Assembly: GCA_021789795.1 (NCBI GenBank)
Contig: JAJYJA010000003.1
Coordinates: 1-32,360 of the forward strand
DNA from: Deltaproteobacteria bacterium
GTDB lineage: Bacteria > Desulfobacterota > Desulfobulbia > Desulfobulbales > VMSU01
DNA: 32,360 nt
Direction: 5' to 3'
Part shown: in pieces, positions 17,203-26,267 of the stretch
How the letters are laid out: each line of letters starts with the position of its first letter
How positions within the stretch are numbered: the stretch's first letter is position 1
Notes under the pieces: model-generated
What the model was told of the DNA's origin: nothing
Databases searched by the model: none
Seen by the model: the letters and a program-made list of their open reading frames with translations, nothing else
Program-made: the position numbers and the translations under genes

Positions 17203-20200
17203 TCACACGAAAAACTCGTGCCCCGCCATCTCCCGGGGCGAGCCGGGATGGTGGCGGCGCAGCATGTAGTAAAGCACCGGCACCGCCATGCGGCTGATCA
17301 GGAGGCTCGCGATCTCGCCGAACATCAGCGAGATGGCCAGACCCTGGAAGATGGGGTCGGCGAGGATCACCGAGGCCCCCACCACCACCGCCAGGGCGGT
17401 TAGCAGCATGGGCCGGAAACGGATGGCCCCCGCCTCCACCACCGCCTCGGCCAGCGGCAGCCCGTGGCTCAGGCGCAGCTCGATGAAGTCCACCAGGATG
17501 ATGGAGTTGCGCACCACGATCCCGGCCCCGGCCATGAAGCCGATCATCGAGGTGGCGGTGAAGAAGGCCCCCAAGGCCCAGTGCGCCGGCAGGATGCCGA
17601 TGAGCGAAAAGGGGATGGCCGCCATCACCACCAGGGGCACCAGGTAGTCCTTGAACCAGCCCACCATCAGCATGTAGATCAGGATCATCACCACGCAGAA
17701 GGCCAGGCCCAGGTCGCGGAAGACCTCAAGGGTGATGTGCCACTCGCCGTCCCACTTGATGGCCGGGGCCATTTCGGTAACGGGCTGCTTAAGGTTGTAG
17801 ATGGGGATCTGGGCGGTGGCGCCGCCGTAGTCGCGGCCATCGAGCTTGGCGAGCCTCTTGTTCATCGCGAAGATGGCATAGGCCGGGCTTTCCGCCGCCC
17901 CGGCCACGTCGCCGGTGACGTAGATCACCGGCTTTAAGTTCTTGCGGTAGATCGGCTGGGCCACCGGGCGGCTCACCACCCGCACCAACTCTCTAAGCGG
18001 CACCATCACCGGCGCGTTGCCGGCCCTAAGTTGCAGGTTCAGGATGTCGTCGATCTTGGCCCGCTGGGCCTCGGGCAGGCGGATGATGATCGGCACCTCC
18101 TCCTTGTCCCGGGGCTGATGGAAGAGATCGACCTGCGTCCCCGCCACCGCCGTCTCAATCACCTGGGCCACCTCCGCCTCCGAGATGCCGTGCAGGGCCG
18201 CCTTCTCCTTGTCCACCGTCAGCACCGTCTTCTGGCGGGGCACCTCGCGGTACCAGTCTATGTCCACCACCCCTGGGGTCGAGTTGAAGATCGCCTTGAC
18301 CTGGGCGGCCAGTTTCTCCCGCTCCCGGTCGCTCTGGCCGTAGATCTCGGCCACCAGGGTCTGGAGCACCGGCGGGCCAGGCGGCACCTCGGCCACCGCC
18401 ACCCGGGCCCCGTACCTCTTGGCGATGGCCGCCACCGCCGGACGGACGCGCTTGGCGATCTCGTGGCTCTGGGCCGTCCGCTCGGACTTGGGCCGCAGGT
18501 TGACCTGGATATCCGCCTCGGCGGGCCCGCCGCGCAGGAAATAGTGGCGCACCAGGCCGTTAAAGTTGAAAGGCGCCGCCGTGCCAGCATAAACCTGGTA
18601 ATTTATCACCTCTGGCTGCTTGGCGACGGCGGCGGCCATCTCCCTGGCCACCTGGGCCGTCTCCTCCAGGGTCGAGTCCTCGGGCATGTTCAAGATGATC
18701 TGAAACTCGCTCTTGTTGTCAAAGGGCAGCATCTTGACCTTGACCAGCCCGAAATAGACCATCGAGCAGGCGCCGAGCAACATGGAGATCACCACCAGGA
18801 AAAACAAGGCCCGCCAGCCGGCGTGATGCAGCAGCGGCTCCATCAACCGGTGGTAGAGACGGGTAAAGAAGTCCACCGGGGCGTGATCCTGCTCCTCTTC
18901 CTCCAGCTCGTCCAGGTCGTCATCGGAACGGAAGGGCAGATGCCGCTTCAGCACCCGGATGGCGGCCGAGGGGGTGGCGGTGAAGGCGATGATGAGCGAG
19001 AAGACCATGGCCGCCGAGGAGCCGATGGGGATGGGCCGCATGTAGGGGCCCATCAGCCCGCCGACAAAGGCCATGGGCAGGATGGCGGCGATCACCGCCC
19101 AGGTGGCGAGGATGGTGGGGTTGCCAACTTCGTTCACCGCCTCGACCGCGATCACCCGCAGGGGTTTTCGCTGGCTGGAGGGCAGGCGCAGGTGGCGGAC
19201 GATGTTCTCCACCACCACGATGGCGTCGTCCACCAGGATGCCGATGGAGAAGATCAGGGCGAACAGGGTGATGCGGTTTAAGGTGTAGCCGTAGAGGTAG
19301 AAGAGCAGCAGGGTGAGCGACAGGGTGGAGGGGATGGCCAAGAGGACGATGATCGACTCCCGCCAGCCCAGGAAGATGAGGATCAGCAGGGTGACCCCGA
19401 AGACGGCGATCCCCATGTGCAGGAGCAGTTCGTTGGACTTCTCGGCGGCGGTGGCCCCGTAGTCGCGGGTGACCGAGACCTTGACCTCGGAGGGGATGAG
19501 GCTGCCCTTGACGGCGTCGATCTTCTTCAAGATCGCCTCCACCACCTGCACGGCGTTGGCCCCCGGCCGCTTGGCCACCGAGATGGTCACCGCCGCCTCT
19601 TCCGGCTGGCCATGCCCCTGGCCGTAAAGCACGTAGTTGGTAGGCTCGGAGGGGCCGTCCTCGACGGTCGCCACCTCGTTTAGATACACCGGCCGGCCAT
19701 CATTAACCCCCACCACCAGGCGGCCGATCTCCTTAGCCGAGGACAGGAAAATCCCGGTTTGCAGGATGACCTCCCGGTTCATCTCCGGCAATGCGCCTGA
19801 GACCACCTGCCGGTTGGCCTGACGCAGCCGGCCGGCGATGTCGGTCACCGAGAGGCCCCGGGCCGCCAGCCGGGCGGGGTCGAAGAGGACGCGCACCTGG
19901 CGTCTTACGCCGCCGATGATCTTGGTCTCCGACACCAGGGGGATGTCCTTGATCACGTCGTCCACCTGGGCCGCCAGCCGGCGCAGGGTGTAATGGTCGT
20001 AGGTCTTGCTGTGCAGGGTGAGCGCTAGGATGGGCACGTCGTCGATGCTGTGGGGCTTGACCAGCGGCGGCGACACCCCCGGCGGGATGCGGTCGAAGTT
20101 GGTGGCGAGCTTCTGGTTCAAGCTGACGATGGCCTTCTCCTGGTCGTAGCCGACGTAGAAGCGGACAATGAGCAGGGATTTTCCCGGCATGGAGGTGGAG

Positions 20201-20475
20201 TAGATGTACTCCACCCCCGGCAGCTCGTAGAGCAGCTTCTCCATGGGGATGGAGACCAGCTGTTCCACCTCCTTGGGGCTGGCGCCGGGCATGGCCACCA
20301 TCACGTCGATCATCGGCACCTTGATCTGCGGCTCCTCCTCCCGGGGCAGCATGACCACCGCGAACACCCCCATGAGCAGGGAGGCGATGATGCCGATTAC
20401 GGTCAGCTTGGAATCGACGAAAAAGGCGGCCAGCCGGCCGGCGAAACCGGGACGGCTTGAACTGTGCGGGGTCAT
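17203..20475 (-). CDS. RND efflux transporter permease subunit (AcrB/HAE1-like)
   Basis: 1090 aa; [87 protein letters not shown]. Confidence 0.93.
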   Translation of the reverse strand: MTPHSSSRPGFAGRLAAFFVDSKLTVIGIIASLLMGVFAVVMLPREEEPQIKVPMIDVMVAMPGASPKEVEQLVSIPMEKLLYELPGVEYIYSTSMPGKSLLIVRFYVGYDQEKAIVSLNQKLATNFDRIPPGVSPPLVKPHSIDDVPILALTLHSKTYDHYTLRRLAAQVDDVIKDIPLVSETKIIGGVRRQVRVLFDPARLAARGLSVTDIAGRLRQANRQVVSGALPEMNREVILQTGIFLSSAKEIGRLVVGVNDGRPVYLNEVATVEDGPSEPTNYVLYGQGHGQPEEAAVTISVAKRPGANAVQVVEAILKKIDAVKGSLIPSEVKVSVTRDYGATAAEKSNELLLHMGIAVFGVTLLILIFLGWRESIIVLLAIPSTLSLTLLLFYLYGYTLNRITLFALIFSIGILVDDAIVVVENIVRHLRLPSSQRKPLRVIAVEAVNEVGNPTILATWAVIAAILPMAFVGGLMGPYMRPIPIGSSAAMVFSLIIAFTATPSAAIRVLKRHLPFRSDDDLDELEEEEQDHAPVDFFTRLYHRLMEPLLHHAGWRALFFLVVISMLLGACSMVYFGLVKVKMLPFDNKSEFQIILNMPEDSTLEETAQVAREMAAAVAKQPEVINYQVYAGTAAPFNFNGLVRHYFLRGGPAEADIQVNLRPKSERTAQSHEIAKRVRPAVAAIAKRYGARVAVAEVPPGPPVLQTLVAEIYGQSDREREKLAAQVKAIFNSTPGVVDIDWYREVPRQKTVLTVDKEKAALHGISEAEVAQVIETAVAGTQVDLFHQPRDKEEVPIIIRLPEAQRAKIDDILNLQLRAGNAPVMVPLRELVRVVSRPVAQPIYRKNLKPVIYVTGDVAGAAESPAYAIFAMNKRLAKLDGRDYGGATAQIPIYNLKQPVTEMAPAIKWDGEWHITLEVFRDLGLAFCVVMILIYMLMVGWFKDYLVPLVVMAAIPFSLIGILPAHWALGAFFTATSMIGFMAGAGIVVRNSIILVDFIELRLSHGLPLAEAVVEAGAIRFRPMLLTALAVVVGASVILADPIFQGLAISLMFGEIASLLISRMAVPVLYYMLRRHHPGSPREMAGHEFFV

Positions 20476-21524
20476 GGCGCGACCTTGACCGGGTGCCCGT
20501 CAGTGAGCGGGCTGTCCGTCTTGACCACCACCTGATCGCCGGGGTTAACGCCCGAGAGCACCTCGATCTGGCCGTCATGCCCCTGGCCAACGCGGATCAG
20601 CCGCAGATGGGCGGTGTTGTTGTCCACCACGAACAGGCGCTCCATCTGGCCGAAATAGCTGACCGCGGCGGCCGGCACCGTCATCGTCCGGCGCACGGCG
20701 CCGGGCAGGAAGACCCGCACGAACTGGCCGGGCCGCAGGCTGGGATGGGCCGGGAGATCGAGCTTGACGGTGGCGGTACGGGAGGCGGCGTCGGCGGCCG
20801 GAGCGATCTCCGCCACCTTGCCGGTGACGTCGAGCTGGGCGGCGGGCACTTGCAACTCCAGGGCCGCACCGGACTTGATGGCCAGCACCTGGGCCTCGGG
20901 CACCGAAACCACCGCCTGCAGGTGGTCGGTGTTCTCCAGGGTCAAGAGCGGCGCCCCCACCGTGGCCAGGTCGCCGGCGCTGGCCGGCTTGCTGGAGACC
21001 ACCCCGGCGAAGGGGGCGCGGATGGTGGCGTAGCCCAGCATGACCCTGGCCTCGCTGTTGGCGGCCTCGGCCAGTTGCAGGGCATCCTGCTGGTTCTTCA
21101 CCGTCTCGGTGGTGGAGGCGCCCTTGGCGAGCAGCCGCTGCTCCCGCTCCAGGTTGCGCCGGGCCTGGCCGACCGCGGTTTCGGCCTGGGCCAGCCGGGC
21201 GGCAATCTCGGCGGCGCTGATCTTGACCAGAAGATCGCCAGCCTTTACCTGGTCGCCCAGCTTAACCGGCATCTCGACGATGCTGCCGGTGACCTTGGCG
21301 GCGATTACCGCCCGGTGCGCCGCCGCCACCGTGCCCACCGCCTCGTTCTGACCCTCGGCCTGACCGGCGCTGACGGCGACCACCTGTACCGCGATGGGGG
21401 CGGCGGGCGGTGCCAGGGCCGGCGCCGATTCCGCCGCCTGCTTGCAGCCGCCCACCGGCAAGGCCAGCAGACAACCGGCCAGGACAACGGCCAGGGGCTT
21501 AGAAAATCCACGTGATAAATCCAT
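20472..21524 (-). CDS. RND efflux periplasmic adaptor (membrane fusion protein)
   Basis: Lipoprotein-like N-terminus (LPVGGC); [47 protein letters not shown]; 4-bp overlap with the permease. Confidence 0.9.
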   Translation of the reverse strand: MDLSRGFSKPLAVVLAGCLLALPVGGCKQAAESAPALAPPAAPIAVQVVAVSAGQAEGQNEAVGTVAAAHRAVIAAKVTGSIVEMPVKLGDQVKAGDLLVKISAAEIAARLAQAETAVGQARRNLEREQRLLAKGASTTETVKNQQDALQLAEAANSEARVMLGYATIRAPFAGVVSSKPASAGDLATVGAPLLTLENTDHLQAVVSVPEAQVLAIKSGAALELQVPAAQLDVTGKVAEIAPAADAASRTATVKLDLPAHPSLRPGQFVRVFLPGAVRRTMTVPAAAVSYFGQMERLFVVDNNTAHLRLIRVGQGHDGQIEVLSGVNPGDQVVVKTDSPLTDGHPVKVAP

Positions 21525-21590
21525 TGCTTACACCTTAGAGATGGTTTAGAGCCTGGCCCCTGGCCGGCTCGTGGTCGACAACTAACGTGG

Positions 21591-22958
21591 TCACTTTCCC
21601 TCCGCCTCTTCCGGGGGCAGGTCGTCGAACTGGGGCAGGCCCAAGGCCTGGCGCAGTTCGGCGATGGCCACCTGCCGGCCGGCGGTGGCGGTGGCCCGGC
21701 TGACCCTGGCCCCCGTCAGGCGGTTCTCCGCCGCGATCAGGTCGGACGACAAGGCCACCCCCTCGCCGAAACGGGCCCGGTTGATCTCGGCGCTGGCCTT
21801 GGCCTGGGCCACGGTTTCCCCGGTTACCCGCAGCCGTTCGTCCGCCTCCTTCAAGGCGGCCCGGGCCTGCTCAACCTCCAGATCGATACCCAACTCAAGC
21901 TTGCGGCGCTGGACCCGCAACTCCTCGAGCCGGGCCTCGCTGCCGGCGATCTCGGCCTGGGTACGGCCCCCGTCGGAGAGGGGGTAGCGCATCTTCACCC
22001 CGGCCTGCCAGGCGTTGCCGCTGCCGCCGGTGATGCTGCCATACTCCGCCTGGTAACTGGCAAAGCCATCCACCGCCGGATAGAGCCCCGCCCGGCTCTG
22101 ACGCACCTGGGCCTCGGCCGACTTGATCTGGGCGTCAAGGGCCTTAAGCTCGAAACGCTGGCCGGCGGCGCCCTCCGGGGGCGGCACCTCGCCCGGCCCC
22201 GGCTCGATGCGCACCTCGGCAGGCCCCCGCCCGATGCCGAGCAGGGTAAAAAAGACCTTCCTGGCCACCCGCAACCCCTGCTGGGCCCGGATCAGACCCT
22301 CCTCGGCCTGGGCGCGCTGCACCTTCAAATCCAGCACCGCGTCGGCCAAAAGCACCCCCGCCTCCTGCCGGGCCTGGGCGACCTTGAGGGAGGCCGCCGC
22401 CGCCCCCACCGCCGACTGATTGGCGGTTACGACCTCCTGGGCTTGGACAATGGCGGCAAAGGCCCGCGCCACCTCGAAGGCCAGCCGGGCCTGGACGGCG
22501 GCCAGATCCTGGTGGGCGGCGTCGGCCTGGGAGGCAGCGGCCCGCACCCCGGCCTGGTCGCGGCCCCCGTCGTAAAGGCGCAGCCCCACCTCCACCCCGG
22601 CGTTGAGGCTGTCGGTGCGGCCGGGGTCGTTGAAGTTGATCTGATTGGAGAACTCGCCCTGATTCAAGATGTTGCCAAAGGAATACATCGGGGCGTCGGT
22701 CTGACTGTATTGGGAGGAAATAGATAGTTGCGGCCGGGAGCTGGAGCGGGCAAGCTCAATGGCCGACTGGGCGGCCCGGAGCCGCTGGCGGGCGATGGCG
22801 CCATCCGGGCTGTTGGCCAGGGCGAACCTGAGCGCCTCGCGCAAGGTGAAGGAGGCAGGCGGCGGGCCGCCGGCCTCGACGGCCCAGCCGGGAACAACGG
22901 GCAGGAGCAGCCCCCAGAGGAGCAGGGCCAGGGGAAGGATATTTCTTCTAATCCGCAT
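21591..22958 (-). CDS. TolC-family outer membrane efflux protein
   Basis: Start chosen at MRIRRNILPLALLLWGLLLPVVPGWA (signal peptide); TolC-type coiled-coil repeats (LREALRFALANSPDGAIARQRLRAAQSAIELARS). Confidence 0.88.
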   Translation of the reverse strand: MRIRRNILPLALLLWGLLLPVVPGWAVEAGGPPPASFTLREALRFALANSPDGAIARQRLRAAQSAIELARSSSRPQLSISSQYSQTDAPMYSFGNILNQGEFSNQINFNDPGRTDSLNAGVEVGLRLYDGGRDQAGVRAAASQADAAHQDLAAVQARLAFEVARAFAAIVQAQEVVTANQSAVGAAAASLKVAQARQEAGVLLADAVLDLKVQRAQAEEGLIRAQQGLRVARKVFFTLLGIGRGPAEVRIEPGPGEVPPPEGAAGQRFELKALDAQIKSAEAQVRQSRAGLYPAVDGFASYQAEYGSITGGSGNAWQAGVKMRYPLSDGGRTQAEIAGSEARLEELRVQRRKLELGIDLEVEQARAALKEADERLRVTGETVAQAKASAEINRARFGEGVALSSDLIAAENRLTGARVSRATATAGRQVAIAELRQALGLPQFDDLPPEEAEGK

Positions 22959-23239
22959 AGTCGAAACCTGGGGTCGCGAGGGAATCTGAACTCCCGGCAT
23001 CCGGGCGAGCCGACCTTGACGGCGCGGCTGGATAGTTACAGGCCCCAGCCGGTGCCCATACTGCGGCACTAAGCTGAAAGTTGCACGGCGCTTAAGTTAA
23101 GTTCGGGATGCGGAAGATTTTTAGTATTTAATGGAATTTTTGAATTCCTGCAAGCGGAGAGATAAATTTTTTCTCCCTGGCCTTTTCTTGCAACAAAAGT
23201 CAGCGCTTGCCAAGCAAAATATGATGATCCCCGCCGCCC

Positions 23240-24424
23240 TCAGGGCCACTGGCTGTAACCGTGGCGCATCTTGTAGAGGAAGTAACGCTCGAACCCGGCC
23301 TTCATCCCCTTAACCCACCACCCCTTCTTGGTGTAGGACTCCTGGCGGGGGGGCAGCAGGGGCGAGGCCTTCATCAGGGCCGCGGTCTGGCCCATGTCCA
23401 TCATGCAGAGCACCGAAAGCGTCTCGGGGCCGGGGGCCGGGCCGCCGGTGATCTCGGCGGCCAGGGAGTGGGCGGCGAGCTTGGCCATCTTGATGGTCAT
23501 GAAGCCGGTCTTCGGCACCCCCACCGGCACCGGGGTCGGCTCCGGCGGGGCGATGGCCACCGCCACCCCGATCACCGCGATGTTGTGGTATTTGGTGTGT
23601 CGGTAGGCCTGGTCAACGGCGATGAATCCCCGCGGGTTGCCCAGGGGCTTGACCGCCTCGACCCCGGTGAAGGGCGGGGCGATCATGGCGAACTTGAAGG
23701 GTATCCGGGTCCCGTCCTTCAGCCGAATCTCACCTGGCGCCACCTCCTCGATGGCCTGGTTGACCAGGGACTTGATCTCCCGCTCGGCGAACTCGTCCTC
23801 GAAGAAGCGGCGGGAGTTGCCCAGGCCGCCCACCCCCATGTGGCCGACATAGGGCTCGGAGGTGAGGTAGAGGATCGGCACCCGGTGGCGCAGCTTGCGG
23901 CGCCGCAACTCGGCGTCCATCTCGAAGGCCAGCTCGTAGGAGGGCCCGAAGCAGCTCACCATCTGCGAGGAGCCCACCACCACCGGGCCGGGGTCGGCTA
24001 AGATCGCCTTCCAGGCCCGGGCGGTCTTGGCGGCGTGATCCAGGGTGAAGGCGCAGTCGGTATGCCCGTTCGGCCCCAGGCCGGGGATCTCGTCAAAGGC
24101 CAGGCGCGGGCCGGTGGAGACCACCAGGTAGTCGTAGGCGAGCTGGCGGTGGGCGGTGGCCACCCGCCGCGCCTCCGGGTCGATGGCCAGCGCCGCCTCG
24201 TTGACAAAGGCAATGCCCCGGGGGGAGAGGATATCGCTCACCCTAAGGGTGATGTCCGCCGGACGGCGCCAGCCCATGATCACCCAGGGCAGGGAGGGCA
24301 GGAAGACGAAACGGTCGTCGTCGCTGACCACCGTCACCTCGGCCCGTCCGGCCAGCCGCCGTTTGAGCTCCAGGGCCGCGGTCAGCCCGCCGAACGACCC
24401 GCCCAGCACCACGATTTTTACCAT
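23240..24424 (-). CDS. Sulfide:quinone oxidoreductase-like FAD/NAD(P)-dependent oxidoreductase
   Basis: KIVVLGGSFGGLTAALELKRRL; YDYLVVSTGPRLAFDEIPGLGPNGHTDCAFT; PVPVGVPKTGFMTIKMAKLAAHSLAAEI, typical of SQR-like proteins. Confidence 0.85.
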   Translation of the reverse strand: MVKIVVLGGSFGGLTAALELKRRLAGRAEVTVVSDDDRFVFLPSLPWVIMGWRRPADITLRVSDILSPRGIAFVNEAALAIDPEARRVATAHRQLAYDYLVVSTGPRLAFDEIPGLGPNGHTDCAFTLDHAAKTARAWKAILADPGPVVVGSSQMVSCFGPSYELAFEMDAELRRRKLRHRVPILYLTSEPYVGHMGVGGLGNSRRFFEDEFAEREIKSLVNQAIEEVAPGEIRLKDGTRIPFKFAMIAPPFTGVEAVKPLGNPRGFIAVDQAYRHTKYHNIAVIGVAVAIAPPEPTPVPVGVPKTGFMTIKMAKLAAHSLAAEITGGPAPGPETLSVLCMMDMGQTAALMKASPLLPPRQESYTKKGWWVKGMKAGFERYFLYKMRHGYSQWP

Positions 24425-24437
24425 GAGAAGCCTCCGG

Positions 24438-24857
24438 TTAAAAGGTGAGGTTCATGTCCGCCGTCAGCATCACCTCGGTGTAGTAGGTGGCGGGGTCGGC
24501 CAGGCGGACGCCGTCCACCAGGTCGCAATCGGCGAACTCGAAGACCTCCTTGTTCAAGGGGCAGGCCAAGAGGCTCGCCCCCTCCAGGTTAAGCATGAGC
24601 AGCAGCTCCTCGGGCTGGGGCAGGTTCATGGCCTCCATGCGCTCCGTCACCCGCCGGCGCAGCTCCTCGGGCTGGTCGGGCAGGCAGACGAGCTGGCCAA
24701 CCTTTTCCCGGTGCACGGCGTTTACCCCCCGGGAACCGAAGAAGACCGTGACCTTGGCCCCGGCGCGTAGCAGGCTCAAGGCGGTCATCAGGCCGTTGAA
24801 CACCTGGCACAACTCGTCGTGCATGATCATGATGGAGACCGTTTTCGCCGGATTCAT
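24438..24857 (-). CDS. DsrE/DsrF-like sulfur-relay family protein
   Basis: KTVSIMIMHDELCQVFNGLMTALSLLRAGAKVTVFFGSRGVNAV; internal start with GGAGG upstream preferred over the longer ORF. Confidence 0.75.
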   Translation of the reverse strand: MNPAKTVSIMIMHDELCQVFNGLMTALSLLRAGAKVTVFFGSRGVNAVHREKVGQLVCLPDQPEELRRRVTERMEAMNLPQPEELLLMLNLEGASLLACPLNKEVFEFADCDLVDGVRLADPATYYTEVMLTADMNLTF

Positions 24858-24880
24858 CGTTAGTCCTCCCAGGGTTCGTG

Positions 24881-25156
24881 TCAGGTGCCGGCCAGGCCGC
24901 AATGCCTGCGGATGGCGGTCTCCAGGGTCTCTTCGTCAACATCCGCCCCCTCGATGATGATCTCGCCGTTCACCGTCACCGCTGGCGCCAGCGGCAGGTC
25001 GAGGGCGAAATAGTCATCCGAGCGGTACTCGTCGCGGGTCTTGGTGGTGGTCTCGATGGTGATGGGGTATTTGGCGCCCAACCTGGGCAGCATCTCCAGG
25101 AAGTGGCTTCAGGACTTGCCGTGCGGGTCGTTTAAGAAGAAGTGAACGGTGATCAT
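24881..25156 (-). CDS. Candidate selenoprotein: thioredoxin-like small protein with in-frame TGA (codon 16)
   Basis: MITVHFFLNDPHGKS[TGA]SHFLEMLPRLGAKYPITIETTTKTRDEYRSDDYFALDLPLAPAVTVNGEIIIEGADVDEETLETAIRRHCGLAGT; TGA at 25109-25111; coding character continues in frame on both sides. Confidence 0.72.
25076..25088 (-). promoter_or_regulatory. Candidate bacterial SECIS apical hairpin for the thioredoxin-like ORF
   Basis: GCCC-AGGTT-GGGC, loop starting 25 nt after the in-frame TGA; short stem. Confidence 0.5.
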
Positions 25157-25193
25157 CGACTTACCCTCCCTGGCTGATGTTGTTGCTTGACGG

Positions 25194-25667
25194 CTACCGC
25201 CGCCGCTCGCGTTTCAGTTTGCCGAGCAGGAATTGCGCCCCGGTTAGCGACACCCCCAGCCGCTCGGCGAGGGCCGGGGCGCTGTCCTGGCCTTGCTCTG
25301 CCCAGCGCCGGGTCTCCTCCTCCAGTTCCTCCAGCCACTCCTCGAAGAGCACCAGGAGCTCCGGTTCGGCGATGGCCACCAGTTGCCGGGAACGGGCCAC
25401 CTTGTTGACCAGGGTCTGACACATGTGAGTCGGATCGACACCTTCGTCCGTGCACTCGGCCAGTCAGAGGTGCACCAGGCTCGCCAGCTTGTCGCCGCCC
25501 CCGCCCCCGCCCGCCAAGCCGGCGAGCACCGAGAGCCGCCGCTCCTCGGCCAGATGCGGCAGCAGACGGGCGAGCTGATCGGTAAGCCCCGCCACCGCCT
25601 CTTCCACCTCCAACTCCGTCGCCAAGGGCTCCCAGCCGGGCGGGCCGGGGAATTCATCCTTCATCAT
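25194..25667 (-). CDS. Candidate selenoprotein of unknown function with in-frame TGA (25464-25466)
   Basis: MMKDEFPGPPGWEPLATELEVEEAVAGLTDQLARLLPHLAEERRLSVLAGLAGGGGGGDKLASLVHL[TGA]LAECTDEGVDPTHMCQTLVNKVARSRQLVAIAEPELLVLFEEWLEELEEETRRWAEQGQDSAPALAERLGVSLTGAQFLLGKLKRERRR; ORFs 25464..25682 and 25194..25424 are in the same frame. Confidence 0.72.
25431..25450 (-). promoter_or_regulatory. Candidate bacterial SECIS hairpin for the unknown ORF
   Basis: CGGACGA-AGGTG-TCG(A)TCCG: 7 bp with one bulged A, apical loop AGGTG, GGT at 22-24 nt after the TGA. Confidence 0.65.
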
Positions 25668-25669
25668 CT

Positions 25670-25854
25670 GATGGTCTCGCAAGAAAATAGCCGATGGCTA
25701 AGCAAAAGGGCCGAGATACAAGGCGCGGGGTGCGTTTGGCGAGTGAGGCCATACATAGGGCATGGCCTGACGAGCCAAACCGCCACGCAATTCTGTTCAA
25801 TCCCCGCTGATGTTGGACGGGGACGCAGTAGATCGGTCTTTTTGCGACGCCATC
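25670..25854 (+). mobile_element. MITE-like element, copy 2 (with about 33 bp of extra internal sequence)
   Basis: TIRs GATGgtcTCGCAAGAAA / GATGgcgTCGCAAAAAG; exact 7-bp direct repeat ATCATCT at 25663-25669 and 25855-25861. Confidence 0.82.
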
Positions 25855-25855
25855 A

Positions 25856-26194
25856 TCATCTCAACGTGGTCCGGTTACGGATAAGCTCATCGCCTAGGCC
25901 GCGCAGGGCGGCGAGCAGCGCTGGCAGCTGCGGGTCGCTAAGTTCGTAGAAGACAAAGGGGCCGCTCCGCTCCACCCGCACCAGGAGCACCCGCCGCAAC
26001 TCCTTTAAGTGATGGGAGACCAGGGGCTGGGAGAGCTGCACCTCGGCCACGATGGCCGACACCGGCTTCTTGCCGGCGGCCACCGAGAGCAGCACCCGCA
26101 GACGGTTCTCGTCTCCCAGGGCCTTGGCGAGCGCGGCCACGGTTTGCAGGGCCTCGCTCGCCCACTCTTCGGCTGGGGTCTCGTTCTTCATCAC
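25856..26194 (-). CDS. ArsR/SmtB-family transcriptional regulator
   Basis: AKALGDENRLRVLLSVAAGKKPVSAIVAEVQLSQPLVSHHLKELRRVLLVRVERSGPFVFYELSD, a winged-helix ArsR motif. Confidence 0.92.
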   Translation of the reverse strand: MMKNETPAEEWASEALQTVAALAKALGDENRLRVLLSVAAGKKPVSAIVAEVQLSQPLVSHHLKELRRVLLVRVERSGPFVFYELSDPQLPALLAALRGLGDELIRNRTTLR

Positions 26195-26219
26195 GCCTCA
26201 GATGCTGGCCGCCTTCATA

Positions 26220-26255
26220 CAAATGATTATTTATATGCTTATTTGCACTTGTCAA
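26220..26255 (-). promoter_or_regulatory. Candidate promoter with ArsR-type operator dyad for the ArsR operon
   Basis: Minus strand TTGACAAGTGCAAATAAGCATATAAATAATCATTTG: TTGACA, about 16 bp, TAAATA, overlapping imperfect dyad CAAATAAGCATATAAATAATCATTTG. Confidence 0.5.
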
Positions 26256-26267
26256 GCCTTTTCTCCC

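Noticed and set aside
18031-19281. 416-aa plus-strand ORF opposite the second RND permease
   Set aside because: Antisense artefact of high GC ([28 protein letters not shown]...); no domain recognisable.
25668-25682. Upstream start (MRDHQ-MMKDEF) for the unknown selenoprotein candidate
   Set aside because: Those codons lie in the MITE; the ancestral start is the ATG in the target duplication.
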